NCBI GenBank assembly: GCA_017412055.1
Contig: JAFQOW010000010.1
Location: 1-64,000, forward strand
Source of the DNA: Lachnospiraceae bacterium
GTDB lineage: Bacteria > Bacillota > Clostridia > Lachnospirales > Lachnospiraceae
Direction of reading: 5' to 3'
DNA length: 64,000 nt
The position numbers and the translations under genes are program-made. Positions 36,071 to 45,511 of this stretch are shown here, piece by piece. Position 1 is the first letter of the stretch. Every line of letters starts with the position of its first letter. Below the pieces are notes generated by a model. That model was not told the DNA's origin. It saw only the letters and a list, made by a program, of their open reading frames with translations, and made no database searches.

Positions 36071-36875
36071 GAGAAGCTAAAAGCTCAGAGATAGACTTCT
36101 TAAATACAGGATGCATATGATGAGGTGCAATCTGATTGAGAGGGATTAATACAAAATCTCTGTTTATCATATCCTGATGAGGAATGATTAAGGTATCCTC
36201 ATCGATTATCTCATCATCATAGAAAAGAATATCTAAATCGAGAGTGCGAGGACCCCAATGAACGGTGCGCACTCTTTTTGCTTCATATTCTATTTTTTGT
36301 AAGAAATCAAGAAGCATCTTAGGTGAGTAGAGAGTCTGAATTTTGATAGCACCATTTAAAAAGACATCCTGCTCTGTAAAACCATAAGGCTTAGTTTCGA
36401 TGAAATCAGAAACCTTATCCACTATACACATAGGGTCTGAGTTGATGGCAGAGATAGCATCATTGAGATAGTTTTCTTTGTCTCCCAAATTAGAACCAAG
36501 AGCTATATAAGCGGTATGCCAACCTCTGGAAATATTGATAGATACAGTCTTAAGAGGTAGACCGATAGGCGCCCAAGGCTTTTTTATGGTCATATCGATT
36601 TTGTGTATTATAGGAAAGCTTAAGAGAAGGTCATTTACCATATTCTCTGCGGCAGCCTCGATAAGCTTAAATGTATTGGCTTGCATATAATCTGTTATAT
36701 ATGCGCATACTGTTGCATAGTCGATAGAATAATCAAGGCAGTCTGTAAGACCAGCCTTTGCTGTATCTATATATAGCTTAGTAGAAATTAAGAATTTTTG
36801 ACCTAGCTGATTTTCAGCAGAAAGTACACCGTGCTTTGCAAATATCTCTAAGTCCTCTATTTCAATGTAATCCAT
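36054..36875 (-). CDS. FolB-FolK fusion: dihydroneopterin aldolase / HPPK
   Basis: A 273-residue bifunctional protein. Residues 1-118 are dihydroneopterin aldolase (LEIFAKHGVLSAENQLGQKF with the pterin-binding strand; KPWAPIG near 95 contains the catalytic Lys region). Residues 120-273 are 6-hydroxymethyl-dihydropterin pyrophosphokinase (AYIALGSNLGDKENYL; WGPRTLDLDILFYDD with the Mg-binding Asp pair). Together they turn dihydroneopterin into the FolP substrate. It faces folC-folP convergently and its coding end overlaps the DUF5050 gene by 17 bases. RBS GAAAGGAA before the start. GTP cyclohydrolase is not in the window. Confidence 0.94.
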   Translation of the reverse strand: MDYIEIEDLEIFAKHGVLSAENQLGQKFLISTKLYIDTAKAGLTDCLDYSIDYATVCAYITDYMQANTFKLIEAAAENMVNDLLLSFPIIHKIDMTIKKPWAPIGLPLKTVSINISRGWHTAYIALGSNLGDKENYLNDAISAINSDPMCIVDKVSDFIETKPYGFTEQDVFLNGAIKIQTLYSPKMLLDFLQKIEYEAKRVRTVHWGPRTLDLDILFYDDEIIDEDTLIIPHQDMINRDFVLIPLNQIAPHHMHPVFKKSISELLASLTEKN

Positions 36876-36989
36876 AATATATTCCTTTCGTAAAATGTAT
36901 AAATTCTTTTTTTGTTAATAAATTCTTAACAATATTTTAAAACTTTATGTTTAATATTACAAGTGGGATTTTTGTTGTGGTAATAGATA

Positions 36990-37018
36990 TTGACACACAT
37001 AAAAGAACGGTGTTATGA
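36990..37018 (+). promoter_or_regulatory. degV-family gene promoter
   Basis: TTGACA (36990-36995), 17-18 base spacer, TTATGA/TATGAT (37013-37019), 75 bases before the start codon. Confidence 0.65.
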
Positions 37019-37092
37019 TATGTAGTAATTAAAACTACATGAAATAATATTGTTGTTTCAAAAAATAGAGAAAATGAAAGGTGTGATAAGAG

Positions 37093-37938
37093 ATGAAGTA
37101 TAAGATAGTAGCAGATAGCTGTTGCGATATAAGTAAAGAGTGTGAAGTTTATGGAAAGGTGGATATTATACCTCTTACATTGACACTTGAAGGCAAGGAT
37201 TATATAGATGATGAAACCTTTAATCAAAAGGAATTTATAGACCATGTGGCAGCAGCAAGTGACTGTGCAAGGTCAGCGTGTCCATCGCCACAAAGCTATA
37301 TGAACGCTTATGAGGGAGACTATGACTGTGTGTTTGTGGTTACACTGTCTGGTAATCTTAGCGGAAGCTATAATAGTGCAATGACAGGTAAAAATATGTA
37401 TTTTGAAGAGCATCCAGAGGATAAGAAAAAGATACATGTATTCGATTCTTGTTCAGCTTCCTGCGGAGAGGCAAATCTTACACAGAAGATATATGAACTG
37501 GCTGAAAAGGGCTTAGAATTTGAAGAAGTAGTACAGCAGGTGGAAGAGTATTCTTTGGAGATGAAGACTTATTTTGTAATAGAGACATTGGAGCCGCTTA
37601 GAAAAAATGGTAGATTATCTAACCTTAAGGCTATAGTAGCATCAGTTCTTAATATTAAACCATATATGAGTGCAACAGATGAAGGTATAATTATTCAATT
37701 GGGACAAGCTAGAGGTATGGAACGCTCTTTGAAAAAAATGATAGAATATATAGTAGAAAATACAAAAAATATAGAAGAAAAAGTCCTCGCTATATCCCAT
37801 GTTAACTGCTTGGAGCGTGCTATATGGGTTAAGGAAGAGATACTTAAAATGGCAAAATTCAAGAATATAACTATCGCTGATACAGCTGGAGTGTCGACAC
37901 TTTATGCCAATGATGGTGGTATAATTGTAGCGGTATAG
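37093..37938 (+). CDS. DegV family fatty acid-binding protein
   Basis: A 281-residue DegV/FakB-type protein. The N-terminal KIVADSCCDIS, the lipid headgroup region ARSACPSPQSYMNAY and VTLSGNLSGSYNSA, and the C-terminal hydrophobic pocket are characteristic. Relatives (FakB) hold a fatty acid for phosphorylation by FakA, feeding phospholipid synthesis. No fakA gene is near. RBS GAAAGGTG before ATG 37093; own promoter upstream. Four Cys in the N-terminal half (SCCDIS, ARSACP, DSCSASCGE) are more than usual. Confidence 0.88.
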   Translation: MKYKIVADSCCDISKECEVYGKVDIIPLTLTLEGKDYIDDETFNQKEFIDHVAAASDCARSACPSPQSYMNAYEGDYDCVFVVTLSGNLSGSYNSAMTGKNMYFEEHPEDKKKIHVFDSCSASCGEANLTQKIYELAEKGLEFEEVVQQVEEYSLEMKTYFVIETLEPLRKNGRLSNLKAIVASVLNIKPYMSATDEGIIIQLGQARGMERSLKKMIEYIVENTKNIEEKVLAISHVNCLERAIWVKEEILKMAKFKNITIADTAGVSTLYANDGGIIVAV

Positions 37939-38070
37939 GGCAATAATATAATCATACTTGCGAAATTCTTAAAAATACTACAAAAAGGGGGTGCAAAGTC
38001 CTATAATTTGTAGTAATATATGAATGGGATGTCCAATGACCTATGAAATATTGATAAAAGGATGTATTGA

Positions 38071-39066
38071 ATGAGTAGATTAAATAGTTTGATTTCTAAT
38101 ATCACATCGGGCAGAGTTTATATTCAAACTCACAATTTTCCAGACCCTGATGCTATATCCAGTGCATTTGGTATGCAGTATTTGCTTAAGGTGCACGGAA
38201 TAGATGCGATTATATGCTATAAGGGTCAGATAGATAGACATAATACGAGAAAGATGATGGAATTATTTGATATAAAGGCTGTGAATGTAGATAGATTGGG
38301 AGCATTGCCACCGGATAGTCAGGTAATTCTTATTGACGCGCAAAAAAATAGTGGAAATGTATATGACTTATCCTGTGACAAGGTTATAAGTGTGGACCAT
38401 CATCCTACCGTTCAAAGTTATGATTATCTATATTCTGATATAAGAGAAAAGGTGGGGGCTTGCGCTTCCATAATAGCATCATATTATTTTGAAAATGGGA
38501 TTGAGATGCCTGTGGAGATTGCCACTGCTTTATTATATGGAATCAAAGTGGATACAGCACAGCTTACACGAGGTGTAAATGCATTGGATTTAGAGATGTT
38601 TACAAAGATGTTCTTTATGGCTAATGTAAAGCATATGAATGAACTGGAGTCTAGCACTATAGAGATAGAAGATCTGCAGGCCTATGGAAATGCTATTTCA
38701 ACTATTGAGCTGGAAGGACCTATCAGCTTTGCTAACACTGGACGAGATTGTCCAGAAGCACTTATTGCTGAGATTGCAGACTTTATGGTAGCCATTAAAG
38801 ATGTATGTATGTCTGTAGTGTATTCGGTGAGAACAGAAGGCATAAAGATATCTATAAGAACAGATAAGAAAAGCGGATGTAATGCAGGACAGATAATTGT
38901 AGAAGCATTAGAGGGTATAGGTACTGGCGGAGGTCATGAGAGAATGGCTGGAGGATATATCCCGCTACGAAACAGAATAGAGTCTATAGACGAAGTGGTT
39001 GTTATATTTAGAGATAATTTTCACAGAGCGTTGGCAAGACATATGCAAAATAAAAACACAGCGTAA
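38071..39066 (+). CDS. DHH family phosphoesterase (NrnA-like)
   Basis: A 331-residue DHH/DHHA1 protein: H21-x3-D25-x-D27 metal motif (HNFPDPDAIS), D109-H110-H111 (SVDHHP) and the substrate-binding GTGGGHERMAGG near residue 293. Members degrade nanoRNA, pAp or cyclic dinucleotide products (pGpG, pApA). As the EAL protein makes pGpG, this could finish c-di-GMP breakdown, but that is inference. RBS AAAAGG before ATG 38071. The stop lies within a terminator hairpin. Confidence 0.88.
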   Translation: MSRLNSLISNITSGRVYIQTHNFPDPDAISSAFGMQYLLKVHGIDAIICYKGQIDRHNTRKMMELFDIKAVNVDRLGALPPDSQVILIDAQKNSGNVYDLSCDKVISVDHHPTVQSYDYLYSDIREKVGACASIIASYYFENGIEMPVEIATALLYGIKVDTAQLTRGVNALDLEMFTKMFFMANVKHMNELESSTIEIEDLQAYGNAISTIELEGPISFANTGRDCPEALIAEIADFMVAIKDVCMSVVYSVRTEGIKISIRTDKKSGCNAGQIIVEALEGIGTGGGHERMAGGYIPLRNRIESIDEVVVIFRDNFHRALARHMQNKNTA

Positions 39067-39098
39067 ACTTATGTACATGTTTACACTGTGTTTTTTTG
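39054..39098. terminator. Bidirectional terminator between the DHH gene and tRNA-Thr
   Basis: AACACAG-C-GTAAAC / GTTTAC-A-CTGTGTT with a 10-base loop and seven T after; the 5' arm overlaps the end of the DHH gene. It can also end the minus-strand tRNA transcript. Confidence 0.82.
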
Positions 39099-39105
39099 CC
39101 TTTTA

Positions 39106-39176
39106 AGCTTCCAATCGGAATCGAACCGACAACTGGACATTACGAGTGACCTGTTTTACCGTTGAACTATGGAAGC
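39106..39176 (-). tRNA. tRNA-Thr (anticodon CGT)
   Basis: Cloverleaf on the minus strand: acceptor GCTTCCA pairs perfectly with TGGAAGC, D stem GTTC/AAAC, anticodon stem GGTCA/TGTCC (one U-U mismatch) with loop CTCGTAA giving anticodon CGT for ACG codons, T arm GTCGG-TTCGATT-CCGAT. Discriminator T, no encoded CCA. A promoter is visible on the same strand: TTTACA (39246-39241), 17 bases, TAATAT (39223-39218). Confidence 0.93.
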
Positions 39177-39388
39177 GAAAAAATAATATAACTCTATGAA
39201 TTATATCTGCATACAATATATTAAAGGAAAAACGAAAGAGTGTAAAGAGTTTTTTTATATGTTTTTTAGATATAAAAATTTATTTTTTTTAAAAAAAGCT
39301 TGCATTTTTTAGGATGTATGATAATATATAACACATGTGACGGACAAAAGTCCGTGACAGACGAACAAATATTAGGAGATGTAAAGAT

Positions 39389-40480
39389 ATGAGTCAGAAG
39401 TTAAAAGTAGGTATTTTAGGCGCAACAGGTATGGTAGGACAGCGTTTTATAGCATTGCTTGAGAATCATCCTTGGTTCGAGGTAGTGACAGTGGCAGCTA
39501 GCCCACGTTCAGCTGGAAAGACATACGAGGAAGCTGTTGGTGATAGATGGAAGATGACAACACCTATGCCAGAGGCTGTAAAGAAGCTTGTGGTTATGAA
39601 TGTTAATGAGGTAGAGAAGGTAGCAAGCGAAGTAGATTTCGTATTTAGTGCAGTGGATATGTCTAAGGACGAGATTAAGGCTATCGAGGATGCATATGCA
39701 AAGACAGAGACACCAGTTGTTTCTAACAATAGTGCTCACCGTTGGACACCAGATGTTCCTATGGTAGTGCCAGAGATTAACCCAGAGCATTATGAGGTTA
39801 TAAAGTATCAGAAGGAAAGACTTGGTACAAAGAAGGGCTTCGTAGCAGTTAAGCCTAACTGTTCAATTCAGAGCTACGCTCCGGTTCTTACAGCATGGAA
39901 GGAGTTTGGTCCAAAGGAAGTAGTGGCTACAACATACCAGGCAATCTCAGGTGCAGGTAAGACATTTGCAGAGTGGCCAGAGATGGTAGGAAATATTATT
40001 CCATTTATCGGTGGCGAGGAAGAGAAGAGTGAGCAGGAGCCATTAAGACTTTGGGGTAAGGTAGAAGATGGTGTGATTAAGAAAGCTTCTTCACCAGTTA
40101 TCACAACACAGTGTATCAGAGTTCCAGTTCTTAACGGACATACAGCAGCAGTATTTGTTAAGTTTGATAAGAAGCCTACAAAGGAACAGCTTATCGAGAA
40201 GTTAGTTTCTTTCAAGGGACTTCCACAGGAGCTTGAGCTTCCAAGTGCTCCAAAGCAGTTTATCCAGTACCTTGAGGAGGATAATCGCCCACAGGTTAAC
40301 TTGGATGTAGATTTCGAGAACGGAATGGGTATCTCAATCGGTAGATTAAGAGAAGATAGTGTATATGATTACAAGTTTGTAGGTTTATCTCACAATACAG
40401 TTCGTGGTGCTGCAGGTGGTGCTGTATTATCAGCAGAGTTGCTTAAAGCATTGGGATATATTGAGCCAAAGAATGCGTAA
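39389..40480 (+). CDS. asd: Aspartate-semialdehyde dehydrogenase
   Basis: A 363-residue enzyme of the archaeal/fungal-type ASADH group: NADP loop GILGATGMVGQRF (8-20), catalytic Cys C158 in VKPNCSIQS, and GHTAAVFVKF near 250 with the active His region. It makes L-aspartate semialdehyde for lysine, threonine and methionine synthesis, feeding DapA encoded at 55 kb. RBS TTAGGAGATG before ATG 39389. The leader has a small ACGGAC-AAAA-GTCCGT stem (39349-39364) and a promoter near 39300-39330 (TTGCAT ... TAATAT). Confidence 0.95.
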   Translation: MSQKLKVGILGATGMVGQRFIALLENHPWFEVVTVAASPRSAGKTYEEAVGDRWKMTTPMPEAVKKLVVMNVNEVEKVASEVDFVFSAVDMSKDEIKAIEDAYAKTETPVVSNNSAHRWTPDVPMVVPEINPEHYEVIKYQKERLGTKKGFVAVKPNCSIQSYAPVLTAWKEFGPKEVVATTYQAISGAGKTFAEWPEMVGNIIPFIGGEEEKSEQEPLRLWGKVEDGVIKKASSPVITTQCIRVPVLNGHTAAVFVKFDKKPTKEQLIEKLVSFKGLPQELELPSAPKQFIQYLEEDNRPQVNLDVDFENGMGISIGRLREDSVYDYKFVGLSHNTVRGAAGGAVLSAELLKALGYIEPKNA

Positions 40481-40512
40481 GTACTAATATGTAAAAATAT
40501 AATTAAGTAATG

Positions 40513-40556
40513 AAAAGGCTGTATTTACTAGCGTTTGTCTAGTGGGTACAGCCTTA
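40513..40556 (+). terminator. Terminator after asd
   Basis: AAGGCTGTA...ACTAG / CTAGT...TACAGCCTT stem with a T-rich tail. Confidence 0.8.
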
Positions 40557-40774
40557 TTTGTAAAGGATAAATAGCAGTCAAGTATAATTTGGTGTAGCGA
40601 TAATGAAAAATAGTGAAAAAATAGTGAAAAAATAGTGGAATTATTTATTTGAAAAACGAAAAGAATATTATTTTAATGATTGAAGGTTATGATATTTAAT
40701 GAAGTTAATAAAAAATTACCATCTGTTATATTGATAGCAGATGGTAGTTTTTACATAAAATGAATGTGAATTAA
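40557..40774. repeat. Intergenic region with 11-bp tandem repeat and pepF terminator
   Basis: Three exact-to-near units of AAAAATAGTGA at 40606-40638, then AT-rich sequence, then the pepF terminator (minus strand): ACCATCTG / CAGATGGT hairpin at about 40717-40752 with T runs on both sides. No gene seen. Confidence 0.65.
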
Positions 40775-42568
40775 TTATATTAAACTTTCAAGCTCATCAA
40801 CTAACTGTCCAAACAATTCCAGTGCGGAATCGATAGGAGCGGGACTACTCATATCTACACCTGCAAGCTTAAGGAGTTCGATAGGGTCGAGAGAACAACC
40901 ACCAGTCAAGAACTTCATATAATCATTAACGCCTTCTTCACCTAATTCCATGATGCGTTTAGAAAGTGCGATAGCGGCAGAAAAACCTGTGGCATACTGG
41001 TATACATAGAATTCGCTATAGAAATGAGGAATTCTAGCCCATTCGTACTTGATTTCGTCATCAGATATCATATCAGGTCCAAAGTAAAGCTTGTTTAGCT
41101 CAAGGTAGATTTCACAAAGCTTTTCAGCATTGAGGGGTTCACCTTTATCAGACATTTCGTGAGTAATGCGCTCAAACTCAGCGAACATAGTCTGCCTAAA
41201 AATTGTGCCCTTGAAGCTGTCAAGAAAATGATTGATAAGGTAAGCGCGCTCCTTTTTATCACTGCATTTATTAAGTAAATGATGAATAAGAAGTGATTCA
41301 TTACAAGTGGAAGCAACCTCCGCTACAAATATTTGATAGCCAGCATATACGTAAGGCTGAGTCTTACTCGAATAGTAAGAATGGAGAGCGTGCCCCATCT
41401 CATGAGCAAGGGTAAACATACTGTCAAAATCATCATTGTGATTTAGTAAAACGTATGGGTGTGTGCCGTAAGGTCCCCAAGAGTAGGCGCCATTTTTCTT
41501 GCCTTCGTTTTCATAAATATCTATCCAACGGTTATTAAAGCCTTCCTTAAGAACACTTAAATAATCCTCGCCCATAGGCTTTAAAGCTTCCAATACAGTA
41601 GCTTTAGCTTCCTCATAAGAAATCTTTTTATCAACACCGTCTATCATAGGTACATACACATCATACATATGAAGCTCATCTAAATTAAGAGCCTTCTTTC
41701 TCAAAGAAACATACTTGTACATCTTAGGTAAGTGCTTATGAATTGTTTCTATAAGATTGTCATATACGGAAAGTGGAATGGCTTTAGGTTCGAGGGAAGC
41801 GGCTAGAGAGCTTTCGTACTTTCTGGCCTTAGCGAAGAAAGTAGCCTTCTTAGCATTGGCACTATAGGTTGTAGCTAAGGTATTCTTAAACTGACCATAT
41901 GCCTTATACATAGACATAAAGGCTTCTTTTCGGACATTTCTGTCAGTACTGTCAAGAAATGTTCCATATCGACCGTTTGTTAAATCTACCAAATTACCCT
42001 TATCGTCATGGATTTTATCAAAGGTTAAATCAGCATTGGCAAATAAAGTATAGATATCCATAGGCGAAGAAGCGAATTCATTTACATTGGCAAGCAATGT
42101 TTCCTCGTTCTTTGATAGGGTGTGAGCCTTTTCTCTAAATATTCTATTAAATAATGTCTTATATACATTAAGCTCTGGCTTAGCATCAAGATATCCTTTT
42201 ATGATAGCTTCATCGCAGGATAAAATCTCAGGAGTAAAGAAAGCAGTCTTGCTATTGAAAGTAGCCATATAAGAGTTTGCTCTGGCAGCAAAGCCCTGAT
42301 AAGTGCTGTTGTTCATATCAACGTGAGAAGCTTGGTTGGCATAAATATATATGCGCTCTAAAAGTTTTTCAGCCTTTTCGCTGGTAGATAAATAATCAAA
42401 AAGTGTGTCAGCAGAATCACCAAGATGTCCCTCGTAGGAAGGGAGTGTATCACATAGCTCCAAAAAAGTTTTTACTTCAGCTTCCCATAAATCATCAGAA
42501 GCATAAATATCCTCCAGTGCCCAGGTGTTGCATTTTGCCACATGGGCGCGTTTTAAAATTTCACTCAT
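40775..42568 (-). CDS. pepF: Oligoendopeptidase F
   Basis: A 597-residue M3 family metallopeptidase of standard length. The zinc site is H389-E-M-G-H393 in FTLAHEMGHALHSYYS, with the third ligand Glu in FVAEVASTCNE about 25 residues on. It is a cytoplasmic enzyme that hydrolyses peptides of about 7-17 residues. RBS GAGGAGG-type (CCTCC at 42580-42584 on the plus strand) precedes the start. Monocistronic. Confidence 0.95.
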   Translation of the reverse strand: MSEILKRAHVAKCNTWALEDIYASDDLWEAEVKTFLELCDTLPSYEGHLGDSADTLFDYLSTSEKAEKLLERIYIYANQASHVDMNNSTYQGFAARANSYMATFNSKTAFFTPEILSCDEAIIKGYLDAKPELNVYKTLFNRIFREKAHTLSKNEETLLANVNEFASSPMDIYTLFANADLTFDKIHDDKGNLVDLTNGRYGTFLDSTDRNVRKEAFMSMYKAYGQFKNTLATTYSANAKKATFFAKARKYESSLAASLEPKAIPLSVYDNLIETIHKHLPKMYKYVSLRKKALNLDELHMYDVYVPMIDGVDKKISYEEAKATVLEALKPMGEDYLSVLKEGFNNRWIDIYENEGKKNGAYSWGPYGTHPYVLLNHNDDFDSMFTLAHEMGHALHSYYSSKTQPYVYAGYQIFVAEVASTCNESLLIHHLLNKCSDKKERAYLINHFLDSFKGTIFRQTMFAEFERITHEMSDKGEPLNAEKLCEIYLELNKLYFGPDMISDDEIKYEWARIPHFYSEFYVYQYATGFSAAIALSKRIMELGEEGVNDYMKFLTGGCSLDPIELLKLAGVDMSSPAPIDSALELFGQLVDELESLI

Positions 42569-42781
42569 TAATAAGCCTCCTCGTTTAATTTACTAATCAT
42601 ATAAAAATGATACACCAAAAGGACGGAATATAAAAGTAAAATAGAAAAATAAATAGATGAATTAGATAAAAATGTATAATAAATTATTGAATAAAATGGA
42701 AATTTGATGTACTATAAAATTAGATTGCTTGCGTGGATACGACAAAAAAACAAAAGCCAAAGTGCAGAAAGGAAGTAAAAA

Positions 42782-45154
42782 ATGGAGAAAAAATTTATTA
42801 AGAAAATAGTTGCTGTATTAGCTGCAGTGGCTATGGTGGCAGGTGTAATGAGCGTTTCGGGAATAAATAAAGTAAACGCGAGTGACGCTATCACTTATCC
42901 TGTTTATACAGTTGCAGGATCAGAAGAGTTAACTGGAAGTAGCTGGAATGCTAATATAACAGGTAATGAAGCTAATGTGATGACGGGAACAGATGGAGTG
43001 TATACAAAAGTGTATACTGATGTACAACCAGGTAGCTATTCGTATAAAGTAATAAAGCATACAGCAGAGGACCAACTAGAGTGGATAGGTGTTAATGGCA
43101 ATAATGTTACCTTTACAGTTGAAACAGCATGTGATGTAACTATTACATATAATTCATCGACAGGTGGAATTGCTACAACAGGTGATGGCCTTGGCGGCTA
43201 TAAATTAACAAATATGTCAATGGCAGGTTCGGCAGCGTTATTCGGAGCGGATTGGACACATGTTGCAATGACAGAAACTAGTGAAGGTTCTAATGTATGG
43301 GTATATACTGCAAAAAATGTTCCAAAGGGAAGCTATGTATATAAATATAGCACTGATAATAGTTGGACACATAGTTGGGGTGTAGGCGGTGCTTATAATG
43401 CGGCAGATTGTGAGTTAGAAGTAGGATCTAATGGTAGTACAGTAACATTCACGGTGAATTTGCAAGGAGTAGACCTTAGCGAACCTTCAAAATCAAGCTT
43501 GGCTAATGCAGCTTCTGTAGTAGTAGTAGGTGGTACTTATGCGGTAAAATTTGAAGTAGGCGATAATATTGTTGTTAAAACTGGAGATGAAACAGTACAG
43601 GCAGGTGCTGAATATTATGCTGTTTTGGAGGCAAAAGATGGTTATGTATTGCCAGAAACTATTAGTGTGACAGTTGATGGTGTTGAAAGTGAGTGGTACG
43701 GATATGTTCAGGAAACTGGAGAAATATGCATTGCGAAACCAGGTACAACTGGGACAATTTTAATTACTGCAGAAGCAGTAAAAGAAATAGTGCCAGGTCC
43801 ATATAGTGTAACATATGAAATAGGCGATAATCTTATTGTGACCAATGGCCCTGAAACAATAGGACGCGGAGATGAATTTTATGCTGTTTTACAGGCAAAA
43901 GATGGTTATGTATTGCCGGAAACTATTAGTGTGACAGTTGATGGTGTTGAAAGTGAGTGGTATGGTTACTTTCAAGAAACTGGGGAAATAGGTATTGCGA
44001 AACCAGGTACAACTGGGGCAATAGTAATTACAGCGGAAGCAGTAAAAGAAATAGTAGAAGAAACAACAAAAGCTGAGTCGACAACGGAAGAAGAAACAAC
44101 AGTAGAGGAAGAGACAACTAAAGTAGAGCCGACAACAGAAGAAGAGACAACAAAGGATGCAGAAACAAGTACTAAACCTCAGGCTACAAGAGAAGAAGCA
44201 ACAACAGAGGAGGAGACAACAACAAAGACAGAAGTAACAACAGAGGAAGAGACAACAACAAAGACAGAAGCAACAACAGAGGAAGAAACAACAACAAAGA
44301 CAGAAACTACAACTAAGGAAGAAGAAACAGAAGAGGAGACAACAGTTGCTCTAGAAAAACCTTCAGTAAATACTACAGAAGAAGGCAAGAATAGTGCTCC
44401 TGAAACAGTGAAGAAGGAAGAAATAGTTGAGCCTGAAAAGGTAGTAGATACAGCTGTAGAAAAGATGGAGAAGACAGATGATAAAAATGTAGAGGTTGTA
44501 TCTCCAAAGCCACAGACACTTACAAAGGAAATCTTTGATACAATTAAGTCAGAAGGCAAGAACCTTACAGTAGGTGTAACAGATGCAGATAATAAGTTAC
44601 AGTATTCGTGGACATTTAGCGATAAGGCTATAAGTAATACAAATATGAATATTGATTTAACTATTACATTTGATGCTCCTAAGAAAGAGGAAATCTCAAA
44701 ACTCACTGGAAATAAAGAAGCTGCATATATCTCATTTGCTCATCATGGAGAACTTCCAGGAGCAGCTACAATTAAGACATATGTGGGCGATAAGTATAAG
44801 AATGGTGATGTGGTTTATTTGTATTACTTCGATGAAGAGAACAATAAGGTACTTATGGTAGGTGATAAGCCACTTACAATAAAGGCTGGATATGCAGAAT
44901 ATACAATCACTCACTGTTCAACATATTTCCTTATGGGAGAAAAGCTTGCAGGTGTGGCAAAGGATGTAGCTTCACTTGATGATGCTAATGTAAATGTAAA
45001 AGATTCAGAGACAGAAAGTACAACAACTTCATCTAATCCAGGCAATACAGCAAAACCAGGCGATAATTCACATATAGTAATCTGGAGTGCAATCTTATGC
45101 ATTATGGTAGGTATCGTTGTATTTAGTAGAAGGAAGCAATTAATAGAAGAATAA
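42782..45154 (+). CDS. Secreted surface protein with X25-like starch-binding modules, tandem repeat, Thr/Glu stalk and C-terminal anchor
   Basis: A 790-residue protein. Signal peptide to about residue 37 (cleavage near VNA|S). Two X25-like modules (about 40-140 and 142-245) show the pattern YxVAGSxxLxGxxWN...DGVYTKVYTDVxPGSYSYKV known from pullulanases. Then come two nearly identical repeats of about 83 residues (about 257-340 and 342-425, each with YVLPETISVTVDGVESEW), a Thr/Glu/Lys stalk (about 427-530), an unknown C-terminal domain (about 575-725), and a KPGDNS motif, membrane helix and RRK tail. Likely displays starch-binding modules on the cell surface. Module assignment is from pattern only. 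Confidence 0.78.
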   Translation: MEKKFIKKIVAVLAAVAMVAGVMSVSGINKVNASDAITYPVYTVAGSEELTGSSWNANITGNEANVMTGTDGVYTKVYTDVQPGSYSYKVIKHTAEDQLEWIGVNGNNVTFTVETACDVTITYNSSTGGIATTGDGLGGYKLTNMSMAGSAALFGADWTHVAMTETSEGSNVWVYTAKNVPKGSYVYKYSTDNSWTHSWGVGGAYNAADCELEVGSNGSTVTFTVNLQGVDLSEPSKSSLANAASVVVVGGTYAVKFEVGDNIVVKTGDETVQAGAEYYAVLEAKDGYVLPETISVTVDGVESEWYGYVQETGEICIAKPGTTGTILITAEAVKEIVPGPYSVTYEIGDNLIVTNGPETIGRGDEFYAVLQAKDGYVLPETISVTVDGVESEWYGYFQETGEIGIAKPGTTGAIVITAEAVKEIVEETTKAESTTEEETTVEEETTKVEPTTEEETTKDAETSTKPQATREEATTEEETTTKTEVTTEEETTTKTEATTEEETTTKTETTTKEEETEEETTVALEKPSVNTTEEGKNSAPETVKKEEIVEPEKVVDTAVEKMEKTDDKNVEVVSPKPQTLTKEIFDTIKSEGKNLTVGVTDADNKLQYSWTFSDKAISNTNMNIDLTITFDAPKKEEISKLTGNKEAAYISFAHHGELPGAATIKTYVGDKYKNGDVVYLYYFDEENNKVLMVGDKPLTIKAGYAEYTITHCSTYFLMGEKLAGVAKDVASLDDANVNVKDSETESTTTSSNPGNTAKPGDNSHIVIWSAILCIMVGIVVFSRRKQLIEE

Positions 45155-45511
45155 AGTTATGGATATAGTTATCTGTAATAAGTAAAATTAATGGGTGTAA
45201 TCGTAAGGTTACACCCATACTATTATGTTACGGATGATACAAAACTATCTAATGATAGAAAAATGCAAATGAAAATGCGATAAAAAGCAACAATAAAATC
45301 TTATATATTGATACTAAACTATAAAAAATGATAGTTTTGTTCGATATTTTGAGTATCAAATATAAAAAAATTATATTTTGATATAAAATAATTTGAAAAT
45401 TCAAGGCGATATTGAAAAAATATGGGTTTGTGATAGAATATCTACATAGGTTGCCTGAATGATGGCAGGCATAGGAGAATAAATGCCAAAGGGCAGAAAG
45501 GAAATGAAAAA
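45155..45511. promoter_or_regulatory. Intergenic region: terminator, nested inverted repeats, promoter
   Basis: Terminator ATGGGTGTAA / TTACACCCAT at 45191-45221. Nested inverted repeats at 45308-45359: outer TTGATACT / AGTATCAA around inner AAACTAT (45316-45322) / ATAGTTT (45331-45337); related ACTATC/GATAG pieces lie at 45243-45258. A promoter TTGAAA-16-TAGAAT sits near 45413-45440. The last 30 bases before the next gene (GCCAAAG-GGCAGAAAGGAA) match the leader of the gene at 42782. No coding region seen. Confidence 0.65.

Noticed and set aside
39340-39366. Riboswitch in the asd leader
   Set aside because: A single 6-bp stem ACGGAC/GTCCGT is too small for any known aptamer.
44179-44706. Long open frame on the minus strand opposite the Thr/Glu linker
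   Set aside because: It is a shadow of the repetitive ACA/GAA codons; its Ser/Val repeats mirror the linker and there is no ribosome site.
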